Source: Clostridia bacterium
GTDB taxonomy: Bacteria > Bacillota > Clostridia > Acetivibrionales > DSM-2933
Length of the DNA: 64,000 bases
Reading direction: 5' to 3'
NCBI GenBank assembly: GCA_026418275.1
Contig: JAOABQ010000074.1
Span: 62,001 to 126,000 of the forward strand
Shown: positions 30,229 to 38,861 of the stretch, in pieces
Layout: the number at the start of each line of letters is the position of its first letter
How positions within the stretch are numbered: the stretch's first letter is position 1
The notes under the pieces: generated by a model
Databases searched by the model: none
What the model was told of the DNA's origin: nothing
The model's input: only the letters and a program-made list of their open reading frames with translations
Program-made: the position numbers and the translations under genes

Positions 30229-31263
30229 TTGAACATTAAGAAAAAAATCAGGGTTTTGATTGTTGATGATTCACTTGTATTCCGTGAAACACTTGCAAAA
30301 GGTATTTCCTCGGATCCGGGAATTGAAGTGGTTGCAACAGCCTCAGACCCTTATATGGCGAGGGATAAAATAATAGAATATGAACCGGATGTAATGACAC
30401 TGGATGTGGAAATGCCGAGAATGAACGGAATAGAGTTTTTGAGAAGACTGATGCCCCAGTATCCGATTCCGGTGGTAGTGGTTAGTGCTGTAAGTGAGAA
30501 TGTCTTTGATGCTTTAAATGCAGGTGCTGTTGATTTTGTAACCAAGCCTGGCGCAGGAAATCCAAGGGGCATGGAAATGCTCATTAGTGAACTGATCATT
30601 AAAGTAAAGATTGCGTCCATTGCAAAGGTTGGGCATTGGAAGAGCCAGACTCAAGGGAAAAATATTGTTTCCAGGCAAGAACCCATGGTGCGTGAAAAGA
30701 TCATTGCTTTAGGTGCTTCAACAGGGGGGACCGAGGCGATTTGTTCCTTGTTGAAAATGCTTCCCAGAGATATTCCGGGGATGGTTATAGTACAGCATAT
30801 GCCTCCGGTTTTTACTAAAATGTATTCGGACAGGCTGAATAACACCTGCTTGATGGAGGTCCGGGAAGCGAAGGATGGGGACAGGGTGATGCCCGGATTG
30901 GTTTTGATAGCGCCGGGAGACTACCATATGAGAATTAAAAAATCCGGGAGTGTTTATTCCGTTGAGTGTTTTAAGGGTGAAAAAGTCAATGGGCATTGCC
31001 CGTCGGTTGATGTACTTTTTGAATCGGCTGCTAAAGAGGTAAAAAGGAATGCGATTGGGATTATTCTAACCGGAATGGGACATGATGGAGCCAAAGGCTT
31101 GCTTTCTATGAGAAGAAACGGTGCACGGACCATCGGTCAGGATGAGCAGTCAAGCGTTGTATACGGGATGCCCAAGGTGGCATATGATATCGGTGCGGTT
31201 GAAAAAAAAGTTCCTCTGGATCAGGTTGCTCAGACTCTATATTCAATGCTTGGGACAAAGTGA
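30229..31263 (+). CDS. cheB: Chemoreceptor methylesterase CheB
   Basis: A 344-aa two-domain enzyme. Receiver: 'VDDSLVFRE', Asp59 in LDVEMPRMNG, 'VVVSAVSE', 'VTKPG'. Esterase: the serine in 'GASTGGTEAI', His in 'VIVQHMPP' and Asp in 'TGMGHDGAKG'. The start is TTG with AAAGGAA nine bases upstream. Together with CheR it sets receptor methylation, so the system has adaptation. Confidence 0.95.
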   Translation: MNIKKKIRVLIVDDSLVFRETLAKGISSDPGIEVVATASDPYMARDKIIEYEPDVMTLDVEMPRMNGIEFLRRLMPQYPIPVVVVSAVSENVFDALNAGAVDFVTKPGAGNPRGMEMLISELIIKVKIASIAKVGHWKSQTQGKNIVSRQEPMVREKIIALGASTGGTEAICSLLKMLPRDIPGMVIVQHMPPVFTKMYSDRLNNTCLMEVREAKDGDRVMPGLVLIAPGDYHMRIKKSGSVYSVECFKGEKVNGHCPSVDVLFESAAKEVKRNAIGIILTGMGHDGAKGLLSMRRNGARTIGQDEQSSVVYGMPKVAYDIGAVEKKVPLDQVAQTLYSMLGTK

Positions 31264-31364
31264 ATCAAAATAAAAAATTGTCCTGGGAAAAAAGTTAAAT
31301 CATCGAGTATTTGAAGAATTTAATACAAGTATCACATGAATAGTATAAAAGGGGGAGTCCTGCT

Positions 31365-31763
31365 ATGAAAATTTTGATTGCGGAAGACGATTTGGCAAGC
31401 AGAAAATTCATTTATAAGTTTCTTTCAGATTATGGTGATTGTGATCTCACAGTAGACGGGATGGAAGCATTAGATGCTTTTATGCTTGCATGGGATGAGG
31501 GAAGCCCGTATGATCTGGTTTGCCTTGATGTCATGATGCCCAAGCTGGATGGCCTAAAGGTGTTAAAAGCGATCCGGGATATTGAAACACAAAAAGGGCT
31601 GCAAGATGACGAACGGGTAAAAATTATTATGACAACAGCCTTAAATGATACCCAGGATGTATATGGTGCATTTGATATGGGAGCAGAGGCCTATGCGGCA
31701 AAACCCATAGACACGGAAAAGTTGGTTAAGGTAATGAAAATACTGCATTTGATAAAGGAGTAA
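31365..31763 (+). CDS. Single-domain response regulator
   Basis: A 132-aa receiver with Glu7-Asp8-Asp9, acceptor Asp55 (CLDVMMPKLDG), 'IIMTTALND' and 'AAKPID'. It differs from the CheY at the start of the cluster and has an inserted loop (DIETQKGLQDDERV) typical of CheY-like proteins of non-motility chemosensory systems. GGGGGAG precedes the ATG; a terminator closes the cluster. I infer a second output or phosphate sink for CheA. Confidence 0.88.
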   Translation: MKILIAEDDLASRKFIYKFLSDYGDCDLTVDGMEALDAFMLAWDEGSPYDLVCLDVMMPKLDGLKVLKAIRDIETQKGLQDDERVKIIMTTALNDTQDVYGAFDMGAEAYAAKPIDTEKLVKVMKILHLIKE

Positions 31764-31786
31764 GGAGTAGTTTTAAAACGATTATG

Positions 31787-31824
31787 AAAAACATTGGGAT
31801 TTTAAGGGTTCCAATGTTTTTTTA
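31787..31824 (+). terminator. Terminator of the chemosensory cluster
   Basis: AAAACATTGG and CCAATGTTTT arms with a T-run, starting ~25 bases after the last stop codon. Confidence 0.85.
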
Positions 31825-31845
31825 TGAAAAAAATAAAAATTTCTA

Positions 31846-32004
31846 ATATTACCCCTTATGAAAAAAAAGCCTTGTGACGAATTATATACCATCTGGGAAG
31901 TAGGGGAGCTGAGCCATAAATTGATCCAAACCCGACAAAATAGTATTTTGGACCTAGGCATCCGCCACCTAATTCCTATATCTTTTGAAATCAAGGGGTA
32001 ATAT
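31846..32004 (+). ncRNA. ~160-nt structured RNA of uncertain class (6S-like?)
   Basis: A perfect 12-bp outer helix (ATATTACCCCTT with AAGGGGTAATAT) closes a domain of nested helices: CCTTG/CAAGG, ATATA/TATAT, GGAA.TAGG with CCTA.TTCC, GCC/GGC and an apical TCCAAA/TTTGGA. The strand CTGAGCCATAAATT on the 5' side and GGCATCCGCCACCT on the 3' side recall conserved stretches of 6S RNA, but I cannot confirm that by eye. It ends 78 bases before the SLH gene, so a cis-acting leader is the alternative. Confidence 0.5.
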
Positions 32005-32082
32005 AATGAATCTATGGAGGGAAGGAGCATTTTAGACACAACGAAGGATTGCAAATAAACATGGTGAAGGGGGCAAATTTTT

Positions 32083-33846
32083 ATGAAATTTAAAAAAGGG
32101 ATGACTTTTGTTATTACGCTGCTGACTGTTTTCTGCTTGCTGTTTACTGGGGCTGTGGCTACCGGTGATGTAGAAAAAAACAAATCCGAGGAGACTTCTA
32201 ATTTTAAAGATATTAAGGAAAATCACTGGGCCTATGATGCAATTAATGAAATGGTAAAAAGAGGTGTGTTGTCAGGCTATCCCGATTCTACCTTTAAACC
32301 CAATAAAAGCGTTACCAGAGCAGAGTTTGCAAAAATGATGGTTCTGGCTTTGGAACTTAGCCTTAAGAATCCTGAAACCTCAACTTTTAAGGATATAGAC
32401 AAGCAAAACTGGGTATTTCCATTTGTTGAAACCGCCAAGTACTACTTAACAGGTTTTAGGACCTCTTCCGGAGATTATTTCAGACCGGAACTGGAAGCTG
32501 TAAGAGAAGATATGGCAGTAGCGCTCGTTAAGACCTTGGACTATCAAAATGAGGAAAGCGACCAAGGGATTTTAAACTCTTTTTATGATGTGGGTGCGAT
32601 TTCTCCTAACTTAAAAAAATATGTTTCCATTGCGGTCAAACATAATATCATGAAAGGCTACCCTTTGGAAAAATCGGAATTGAAGGCTTTTAAACCCCAA
32701 GGACCGCTAACAAGAGCAGAAGCGGCAACGTTATTATATAATTTCATAAATGTAAATAAAGTTACATATGACGAAAAGACAGATCCCGGAGAAAAGTTCA
32801 CAATGGATGAAGAGACCGGAAAAGCCGCTTATGAAGCACCCAAGGTGTCACTGGCCGTTGAGGGCGGAAAATTGGTTGTGAAATGGCAGCGGATTACTGA
32901 TAGCCGGTTGGAGGGTTACAAGGTAGTTGCTTCAAAGAATAACCCCTACCCAAGATATCCTGATGATGGATATTTATATTGGATTACGGATAAAAGCAGG
33001 ACCTCGGCGACTGTAAGTTCAAAAGAATCCTATAACGGTGGAGATTTTGGAGGCAAATTTATTGCTGGTGAAAAATATTATTTTAGTGTTACTGCAGTTT
33101 ATAAGGATATCAAGCTGCCTGGCAATGCTGTTGGTATTACCTTCCCCAATTCCAGCGTTCAAAATGCAAACAGAATTCCCAAAGTGAGCGGCAAAGTGGA
33201 CGGGAATAAAATCCTGCTTAGTTGGGAGAAGATTGAAGATGAAAGCTTAAACGGATATAAGGTTGTCATTTCCAAAAACAATTCAAAACCTAAATATCCG
33301 GAAGACGGATATTTGTACTGGATTACCGACCGGAACAAGACAACCGCCGTCATCGATAATGCACAATCTTATAACGGTGGAGATGTTGGGGGGAAACTCA
33401 TTCCAGGACAAAAATACTATTTTAGTGTTACAGCTGTTTATAACGATGAAAAGATAGCGGGGAATGCGGTCAATTTGACGTTTCCGGGAACATCCGCAGG
33501 TGAAAGCGGCAATACCGTGAGTAATGTACCTACCCTTACAGCTAAAATAGAAGGCGGAAAAATTTATTTAAAATGGAATATGGTATCAGGAGAAAACGGC
33601 TTCTGGGGGTACAAGGTAGTCATATCCAAGAATAATCCAAAACCCAAATATCCGGACGACGGTTACTTGTACTATATCAGCAACAGAAGTGAAACCTCAG
33701 CCATTGTAGATGCTTCCAAGTATTATGAAGGGGATATACACGGAAACCTGGTTCCGGGTCAAAAATACTATTTCAGCATTACAGCCCTTTATGGTTCGGG
33801 AAATGTGGCCGGAAACGTACTGCAGCTTACCATGCCTGGGGAATAG
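32083..33846 (+). CDS. S-layer-homology surface protein with three Fn3-like repeats
   Basis: A 587-aa exported protein. The signal peptide spans residues 1-~28. Three SLH motifs (~40-230, with 'HWAYDAINEMVKRGVLSGYPD' sharing the classic pattern) should bind wall polysaccharide. Three ~105-residue repeats follow at ~253, 366 and 483, each with 'GYKVV.SKNN', 'YP(D/E)DGYLYWI' and 'GQKYYFS(V/I)TA', an Fn3-like beta sandwich. No catalytic domain is present, so an adhesive or structural role at the cell surface is inferred. A strong GAAGGGGG site is upstream. Confidence 0.9.
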   Translation: MKFKKGMTFVITLLTVFCLLFTGAVATGDVEKNKSEETSNFKDIKENHWAYDAINEMVKRGVLSGYPDSTFKPNKSVTRAEFAKMMVLALELSLKNPETSTFKDIDKQNWVFPFVETAKYYLTGFRTSSGDYFRPELEAVREDMAVALVKTLDYQNEESDQGILNSFYDVGAISPNLKKYVSIAVKHNIMKGYPLEKSELKAFKPQGPLTRAEAATLLYNFINVNKVTYDEKTDPGEKFTMDEETGKAAYEAPKVSLAVEGGKLVVKWQRITDSRLEGYKVVASKNNPYPRYPDDGYLYWITDKSRTSATVSSKESYNGGDFGGKFIAGEKYYFSVTAVYKDIKLPGNAVGITFPNSSVQNANRIPKVSGKVDGNKILLSWEKIEDESLNGYKVVISKNNSKPKYPEDGYLYWITDRNKTTAVIDNAQSYNGGDVGGKLIPGQKYYFSVTAVYNDEKIAGNAVNLTFPGTSAGESGNTVSNVPTLTAKIEGGKIYLKWNMVSGENGFWGYKVVISKNNPKPKYPDDGYLYYISNRSETSAIVDASKYYEGDIHGNLVPGQKYYFSITALYGSGNVAGNVLQLTMPGE

Positions 33847-33863
33847 CAAAAATAAAAGGGTTA

Positions 33864-33907
33864 AAATAGAAAACGGCCGGAGTGTTCTCTCCAGCCGTTT
33901 TCTATTT
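33864..33907. terminator. Bidirectional terminator between convergent genes
   Basis: AAATAGAAAACGGCCGGAG pairs with CTCCAGCCGTTTTCTATTT, with A- and T-rich flanks on both sides. It serves the SLH gene and, from the other strand, overlaps the stop codon of rqcH. Confidence 0.85.
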
Positions 33908-35665
33908 GGTGACCTTTAGCCGGTTTACCAATGCTTCATCCGGTGTTACAATCAGGGTCTTGAAATGATCATAAGTAACCATGCCGGGCTTGGACCCGGG
34001 GGGTTTTTTCACATTCTTGACCAGTGTATAGTCCACAGGCACAGTACTGGACATTTTCGCCTTGCTGTGATATGCAGCCAAAATGGCCGCTTCCAGCAGC
34101 GTCCTTTCAGGAATGGTGTGCTGCAGCTTTTTAATAATAACATGGGAGCCGGGAATATTTCTTGTATGCAGCCAGGTATCATTGGAAGAGGATGACTTTA
34201 GTGTTAAAAGGTCATTTTGCCTGTTGTTTTTCCCCACAAAGATATCAAGTCCGTCCGATGACCTGTAATGGAAAGGCTCGGAGACTTTATTCTGCTTTTT
34301 AAAGGAATTTTTTCTTTTTAAAGTAAGATAGCCCTGTTCAACAAGCTCTTGCCGGATTTCCTCGATTTCCTGTACAAGAACACAATTTTCAAGTAAATGC
34401 AGCACACTTTCCAGATAGACAAGTTCCCGGTTGGTTTCTTCCAATTGTTTGGTTGTATTGGTAAAGGCACTTTTGGCCTTTGTATACTGCCTAAAATACT
34501 TTTGTGCATTTTCCTGAGGGCTTAAATTCTCATCCAGGGAAATGACTATATTTTCTAAATCTTCACTGTAGTAGTTTTGAACAGTGGCTTGTTTGGCACC
34601 CTTTGAGATACAATAAATATTGGCTGTGATCAATTCGCCAAAGAGTTTTAAATTTTCCCTGTCTGCAATTTCTCTTAATTTATCCTGCTGCAGCGCCAGT
34701 TTTTTGTTAAGACGGTCCAGATTGTTTTGGAGTACTTTTAATAGGTCGGACTTTTTCTGCTTCAATCTTTCAAAATTGTCTTTGGTAGAATAAAACATGT
34801 CCAGGACCTTACTCATCGTAGGTAAAACTCTTATAAAGGGATTTTGTTTTATATGGAGGCAATGAAAATCCAAGGGCGATTCCAATTCTTTGTCGTTATA
34901 GATAATTAAGGGTGAGAAGTTTGATCGGCCAATAGAATCTTTTAAAATTGCCAGCTCATTTTTAATCCGGTCGCGGGCATCGGCAGGGAGGTTCGAAAAA
35001 GAATATTTTCCTTCTACACCTGCACGGAAACAAATTTCTCTGCATAAAAGAGGGCTAAAGCCTTTCAGGCTGTTCAAAAGATGCTTTTCAATGCTGATAT
35101 CCGAAATGTTTCCGGCTTCATTCAAAAAAGAATCCAAATCAAGATCCAGAATACTGGTTTTTTCCTGTCCCGGAGGCATGATATATGGTCTTGCAGGCAT
35201 AACCTCCCGAATGCTGCTGACTTCGTTATCCACATGCTTTATAGAGTCCAGTATTTTATTCTCGTCATTTACCAGAATAATATTGCTGTGGCGTCCCATG
35301 ATTTCGATGATGAGTTTTTTTTCTGTAAGATCGCCCAATTCGTTGATTGATTCTATATGAAGGGATAGAACCCTCTCAAAATCATGAAATCCGATATTTG
35401 TTACCCTGCCGCCGGTCAGGTGCTTTCTTAAAAGCATGCAAAAAACAGGCGGATTTAAAGGGTTTTCTTTTGTAACATCTGTAATGTGTATCCTTGGATG
35501 GGTTGCGCTTGCACTCAGTAAAAGCTTTAAGTTTTCGCCCTTTGCCCGTATATGAATCAGTATTTCGTCTTTTTCAGGTTGAAATATCTTTTCTACACGT
35601 CCGCCAACAAGAAGATCTCCAAGTTCATTTGCAACACTTTTTACTACAACTCCGTCAAAAGGCAC
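33902..35665 (-). CDS. rqcH: Ribosome-quality-control factor RqcH (NFACT protein)
   Basis: A ~587-aa protein of the Rqc2/NEMF/FbpA family. In bacteria RqcH binds obstructed 50S subunits and adds C-terminal alanine tails. NFACT-N comprises residues ~1-200 ('MPFDGVVVKSVANEL', GGRVEKIFQPEKDEI); a coiled-coil middle spans ~280-430; NFACT-R ('DTWLHTRNIPGSHVIIKK') is near the end. I prefer the GTG giving MPFDGVV, with TAGGTG six bases upstream; a GTG nine bases earlier is the alternative. It is a single-gene unit. Confidence 0.92.
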   Translation of the reverse strand: MPFDGVVVKSVANELGDLLVGGRVEKIFQPEKDEILIHIRAKGENLKLLLSASATHPRIHITDVTKENPLNPPVFCMLLRKHLTGGRVTNIGFHDFERVLSLHIESINELGDLTEKKLIIEIMGRHSNIILVNDENKILDSIKHVDNEVSSIREVMPARPYIMPPGQEKTSILDLDLDSFLNEAGNISDISIEKHLLNSLKGFSPLLCREICFRAGVEGKYSFSNLPADARDRIKNELAILKDSIGRSNFSPLIIYNDKELESPLDFHCLHIKQNPFIRVLPTMSKVLDMFYSTKDNFERLKQKKSDLLKVLQNNLDRLNKKLALQQDKLREIADRENLKLFGELITANIYCISKGAKQATVQNYYSEDLENIVISLDENLSPQENAQKYFRQYTKAKSAFTNTTKQLEETNRELVYLESVLHLLENCVLVQEIEEIRQELVEQGYLTLKRKNSFKKQNKVSEPFHYRSSDGLDIFVGKNNRQNDLLTLKSSSSNDTWLHTRNIPGSHVIIKKLQHTIPERTLLEAAILAAYHSKAKMSSTVPVDYTLVKNVKKPPGSKPGMVTYDHFKTLIVTPDEALVNRLKVTK

Positions 35666-35914
35666 AGAAAACACCTACTTTCCAATTACTCGTTAATAAA
35701 TTAAAGTATAACATTATGATTAGGGAGGGTAAAGGGATAAATTCATTATATCAAACCGGTTTCACTATACAGATGGTTCAAAGGTTTGTTTCCGAAAACA
35801 ATCGAATAGCCGGCAAGGTTTTTTATAGTGAAACATTCCTATTGACAAGGAAAATCGTTAATAATATAATGATATTAACTTAATGTTAATAACATGTGTT
35901 TGAGGGAGGGTAAA

Positions 35915-36475
35915 GTGCTAAATTATATTGAACTCATATTAGGAGATATTACAAAATTGAAGGTGGATGCTTTAATTAATGCAGCAAACAGCTCTTTGCT
36001 CGGCGGTGGAGGTGTAGATGGCGCAATCCACCGGGCAGCCGGTCCGGAATTGTTGGAGGAATGCAGAAAACTAAACGGGTGTAAAACAGGTGCTGCCAAA
36101 ATTACCAAAGGCTACAATCTACCTGCAAAGTGGGTGATTCACACGGTAGGACCGGTTTGGAGAGGTGGCGGCAGCCATGAGGAAGAACTATTATGCAATT
36201 GTTATAGGAATTCACTTGAACTTGCAAGGCAAAATGATATCAAAACCCTTGCTTTTCCTTCCATCAGTACGGGTGCATACCGGTTTCCTGTGGATAAGGC
36301 GTCAAGGATTGCCCTTGATGAAATAATAAGGTATTTAGAGGAATATTCATGTTTTGAAAAAATATTTCTTGTATGTTTTGATGAAAAAGTATACCAATGC
36401 TATAAAGAAGTTTTAAATGAGAAGAAAAGTGATTTGGAAAAGAGGTTTAGAGATGGATTACATAAAGCTGAGTAA
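35915..36475 (+). CDS. Macrodomain ADP-ribose-binding protein
   Basis: A 186-aa MacroD-type macrodomain. It shows '[20 protein letters not shown]', [15 protein letters not shown] and '[15 protein letters not shown]', the loops that hold ADP-ribose and the 1''-phosphate/ester. Such enzymes hydrolyse ADP-ribosyl esters, O-acetyl-ADP-ribose or ADP-ribose-1''-phosphate. The GTG at 35915 sits behind GGGAGGG; the ATG at 35894 does not. The end overlaps kptA by 23 bases, implying a joint function. Confidence 0.93.
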   Translation: MLNYIELILGDITKLKVDALINAANSSLLGGGGVDGAIHRAAGPELLEECRKLNGCKTGAAKITKGYNLPAKWVIHTVGPVWRGGGSHEEELLCNCYRNSLELARQNDIKTLAFPSISTGAYRFPVDKASRIALDEIIRYLEEYSCFEKIFLVCFDEKVYQCYKEVLNEKKSDLEKRFRDGLHKAE

Positions 36476-36995
36476 AAAAATGTCCCACGCATTAAGGCAC
36501 AAACCCTGGGAATACGGACTTCAATTGGATGAAAACGGATGGGTGACCGTAGAAGCATTGTTAAATGCTTTCCGCAAGGATGGAAAATGGAAAAGTCTGA
36601 GTTATAAGGATATTCAACATGTGGTGGACACCTGTGATAAGAAGCGGTATGAGATCAAAGATGAAAAAATCCGTGCCCAATACGGTCATTCCATCCCGCA
36701 AAAAATTGAAAAGGAGCTTGAAGAGCCCCCGGAAATCTTATATCATGGCACAGCCAGGATGTTCATAGACTCTATCAAGAAAAAAGGTCTTTTGCCTCGC
36801 GGGCGTCAGTACGTTCACTTGTCGGCAGAGATAGATACTGCTGTTCAGGTGGGGGAAAGACGGGATGACCAGCCGGTACTTCTAAAAATTTATGCGAAAA
36901 AAGCATATCGGGAAGGTGTCAAGTTTTACAAAGTAAATAACCTTATCTGGCTGGCAGATCATATCGATGGATCTTATATTGAAGTGGATGTGTAA
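36453..36995 (+). CDS. kptA: RNA 2'-phosphotransferase (Tpt1/KptA)
   Basis: A 180-aa enzyme that moves an internal RNA 2'-phosphate to NAD+, releasing ADP-ribose 1'',2''-cyclic phosphate and nicotinamide. Both lobes are present: the N-lobe with '[12 protein letters not shown]' (catalytic Arg-His) and the NAD lobe with '[18 protein letters not shown]', 'GRQYVHLS' and '[10 protein letters not shown]'. I chose the ATG behind AGAGG; the longer frame begins inside the macrodomain gene. A terminator follows. Confidence 0.94.
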   Translation: MDYIKLSKKMSHALRHKPWEYGLQLDENGWVTVEALLNAFRKDGKWKSLSYKDIQHVVDTCDKKRYEIKDEKIRAQYGHSIPQKIEKELEEPPEILYHGTARMFIDSIKKKGLLPRGRQYVHLSAEIDTAVQVGERRDDQPVLLKIYAKKAYREGVKFYKVNNLIWLADHIDGSYIEVDV

Positions 36996-37044
36996 AGAAA
37001 CAAAGCTCTACACAATTTAATGCGTAAAATACCTTTTTAATATC

Positions 37045-37073
37045 AAAGGGCTGGGTGAACCCGGCTCTTTTTA
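37045..37073 (+). terminator. Terminator after kptA
   Basis: AAGGGCTGGG, TGAA loop, CCCGGCTCTT with G-U pairs, then T-run. Confidence 0.75.
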
Positions 37074-37133
37074 CATGCAGCTAAACTCCACTAATAAAAT
37101 TTTAAAATCTCATCGATTTACAAAAATAGAGTA

Positions 37134-37142
37134 TGGTATAAT
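37134..37142 (+). promoter_or_regulatory. Extended -10 promoter for the VanW gene
   Basis: TGG followed directly by TATAAT forms an extended -10. There is no good -35 at 17 bases. It lies ~180 bases before the chosen start, in the 36996-37322 gap that otherwise holds only the kptA terminator. Confidence 0.45.
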
Positions 37143-37322
37143 ATTCTTAATGGCAATAAATGTACACAATGCTGTTTGTATTACAAAAATCTTACAGATC
37201 TCTTTGTTACAAATTCATAGTTAAGTTATCTATAAATAGCAATGCAAAAAAGGAATAAATCATTTAACGGAGAAAAGTCAAATAAACGGGCTGCTCGACA
37301 TCAATATGAGAGAAGGTTGGAT

Positions 37323-38126
37323 ATGAAACTGATGAGTGTAAGATTGTTTCTCGATGATTTATACAGCTTCTTAAACGGATGGTATTTTCGTTTTGCATCA
37401 GGAGAAAAGGAAATACCCTATAATTTAGTTGGTCTCTATGCATTGGCGGACTTTACCACGGATATACGGTGGAAAGAAGAAATGAAAGAGATGAATAGTA
37501 ATAAGATGAATAATATGAAACTGGGCTGTAAGCTTATTAGTGGAGTAAAATTAAAGCCGGGGGAAGTTTTTTCACTTCGAAGGTTTCTAGGCAACCCAAC
37601 ATATGAAAAAGGTTTTAAGGATGGTCCCATGGTTGTAAATGGGAGACTTCAGTATGCAGTGGGGGGAGGCCTTTGCCAGGTTTCCACTACACTGTTTAAT
37701 GCAGCTTTAATGGCCAACTTGAAAATCCTGCAAAAATTTAATCATAGTGTGGATGTTTGGGGGGAAAACCGGCTTGTGGAGCTTGGAAGGGATGCTGTAT
37801 ATGTTTTTGGAAGAAGGGATCTCAAGTTTAAAAACATTCACGGTAGTGATATTTATATCGTTATGAATCTGGATGAAGAGAATAAAAAAGTCAATTGCAA
37901 GATTTTATCAAAGAAAAAGCTGGAGTATGATGTACTGATTAAAAGTAATTTGCTTAAGGAATTAAAGCCGATTTTCGCGGAAAATACCGAAATGGTCAAT
38001 CATTATGTAACGAAAGTAGGCTGGATTGTTCTTACCGAAAGGTATATTGGGAATGATGGAACCCAACACAAATTAACATACCGCAAAAGAGAAAAATATA
38101 AACCATCTATTCAAGTTGGTGAATAA
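37323..38126 (+). CDS. VanW-family protein
   Basis: A 267-aa protein. The VanW core is clear: 'GVKLKPGEVFSLRRFLG', 'GPMVVNGRLQYAVGGGLCQ', 'VSTTLFNAALMANL' and 'FNHSVDVW'. AGAAGG lies six bases before the ATG at 37323; the frame extends 27 codons upstream without a site. VanW was named from glycopeptide-resistance clusters, yet its activity is not established, and no vanHAX genes are adjacent. No signal peptide is obvious. Confidence 0.88.
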   Translation: MKLMSVRLFLDDLYSFLNGWYFRFASGEKEIPYNLVGLYALADFTTDIRWKEEMKEMNSNKMNNMKLGCKLISGVKLKPGEVFSLRRFLGNPTYEKGFKDGPMVVNGRLQYAVGGGLCQVSTTLFNAALMANLKILQKFNHSVDVWGENRLVELGRDAVYVFGRRDLKFKNIHGSDIYIVMNLDEENKKVNCKILSKKKLEYDVLIKSNLLKELKPIFAENTEMVNHYVTKVGWIVLTERYIGNDGTQHKLTYRKREKYKPSIQVGE

Positions 38127-38183
38127 CATTGCAATGAATGGTCATCCATAGATAAAAGCGTCTTTAAAAATATATGGTATACA

Positions 38184-38229
38184 TAGCGGCTGCAGCAAGG
38201 CTAAATTTCCTTGTTTGCAGCCGCTTTTA
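38184..38229 (+). terminator. Terminator between convergent genes
   Basis: AGCGGCTGCA..AAGG / TCCTT..CAGCCGCT followed by TTT. It may also serve the minus-strand gene ending at 38235. Confidence 0.75.
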
Positions 38230-38234
38230 CGGGT

Positions 38235-38639
38235 TTAATAGCATATAAAGCTTTCTATACGATCAAGATCTATACCGAAATAAACCCATCTAAAACCTAT
38301 CCATCTATAGCCTGCTGCGGATCTGCGGCCGACAAAGGTAAGCCATGCCCAGAACTGCCGTCCATTTGTAAGCCATAAATAAACAAATCTGTATGTGCAG
38401 GGCCTTATTGCTCCAGGGTCGACTGCATATGCGCCAAACCCCTGTGCTTGGGCCTGTTGCGGGGTAAAGGATGGCGGCGGCCCTGACGGAGGACCGAATC
38501 CTGCGCCAGTTCCTGGTCCTAACCCAGGCCCCTGTCCTGGTCCCGGTCCTCCTGGAGGACTAAACGGTGGGAAAAAGGGTACACCATAAGGGGGGCCAAA
38601 CTGGCGGTTTTGTGAATCATAGTCATCATTGTAATACAT
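38235..38639 (-). CDS. Pro/Gly-rich small protein with aromatic C-terminal module
   Basis: 134 aa from the ATG with GGAG seven bases upstream. Residues ~15-75 are a low-complexity Pro/Gly/Gln segment. The last ~55 residues form a compact Trp/Tyr/Arg/Phe-rich module ('FVYLWLTNGRQFWAWLTFVG', then GYRWIGFRWVYFGIDL) that looks folded and ends in ICY. There is no signal peptide or membrane helix. I do not know a family for it with confidence; a spore- or surface-associated protein is one possibility given the composition. It is a single-gene unit with a promoter region divergent from the next gene. Confidence 0.7.
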   Translation of the reverse strand: MYYNDDYDSQNRQFGPPYGVPFFPPFSPPGGPGPGQGPGLGPGTGAGFGPPSGPPPSFTPQQAQAQGFGAYAVDPGAIRPCTYRFVYLWLTNGRQFWAWLTFVGRRSAAGYRWIGFRWVYFGIDLDRIESFICY

Positions 38640-38757
38640 ACGCATACTCCTTTCCATGCTTGTTTATAATACATCATATGCAGATTGACGGAATAAGTTA
38701 CCATAAAGACGGCAGTTTCTGCTGCTATAAGTATGTCTGGTTTTATTTTATGTTTTT

Positions 38758-38766
38758 TGTTATAAT
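38758..38766 (+). promoter_or_regulatory. Extended -10 promoter for the 38862 gene
   Basis: TGT plus TATAAT makes an extended -10 element. AGGAGG occurs at 38817-38822, too far from the chosen start to be its ribosome site; a very short leader ORF could use it. Confidence 0.4.
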
Positions 38767-38861
38767 GTTAAAGATAACCAATCTTGTACTGCCTTTTTAA
38801 TCAGGTGCAGAATCATAGGAGGTTGGTAATTTGTGTATGAATGCATGGGGAGTTTAAAGAA

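Noticed and set aside
38817-38861. Short leader ORFs behind AGGAGG
   Set aside because: Possible frames encode only 6-11 residues and overlap the main gene; there is no further support.
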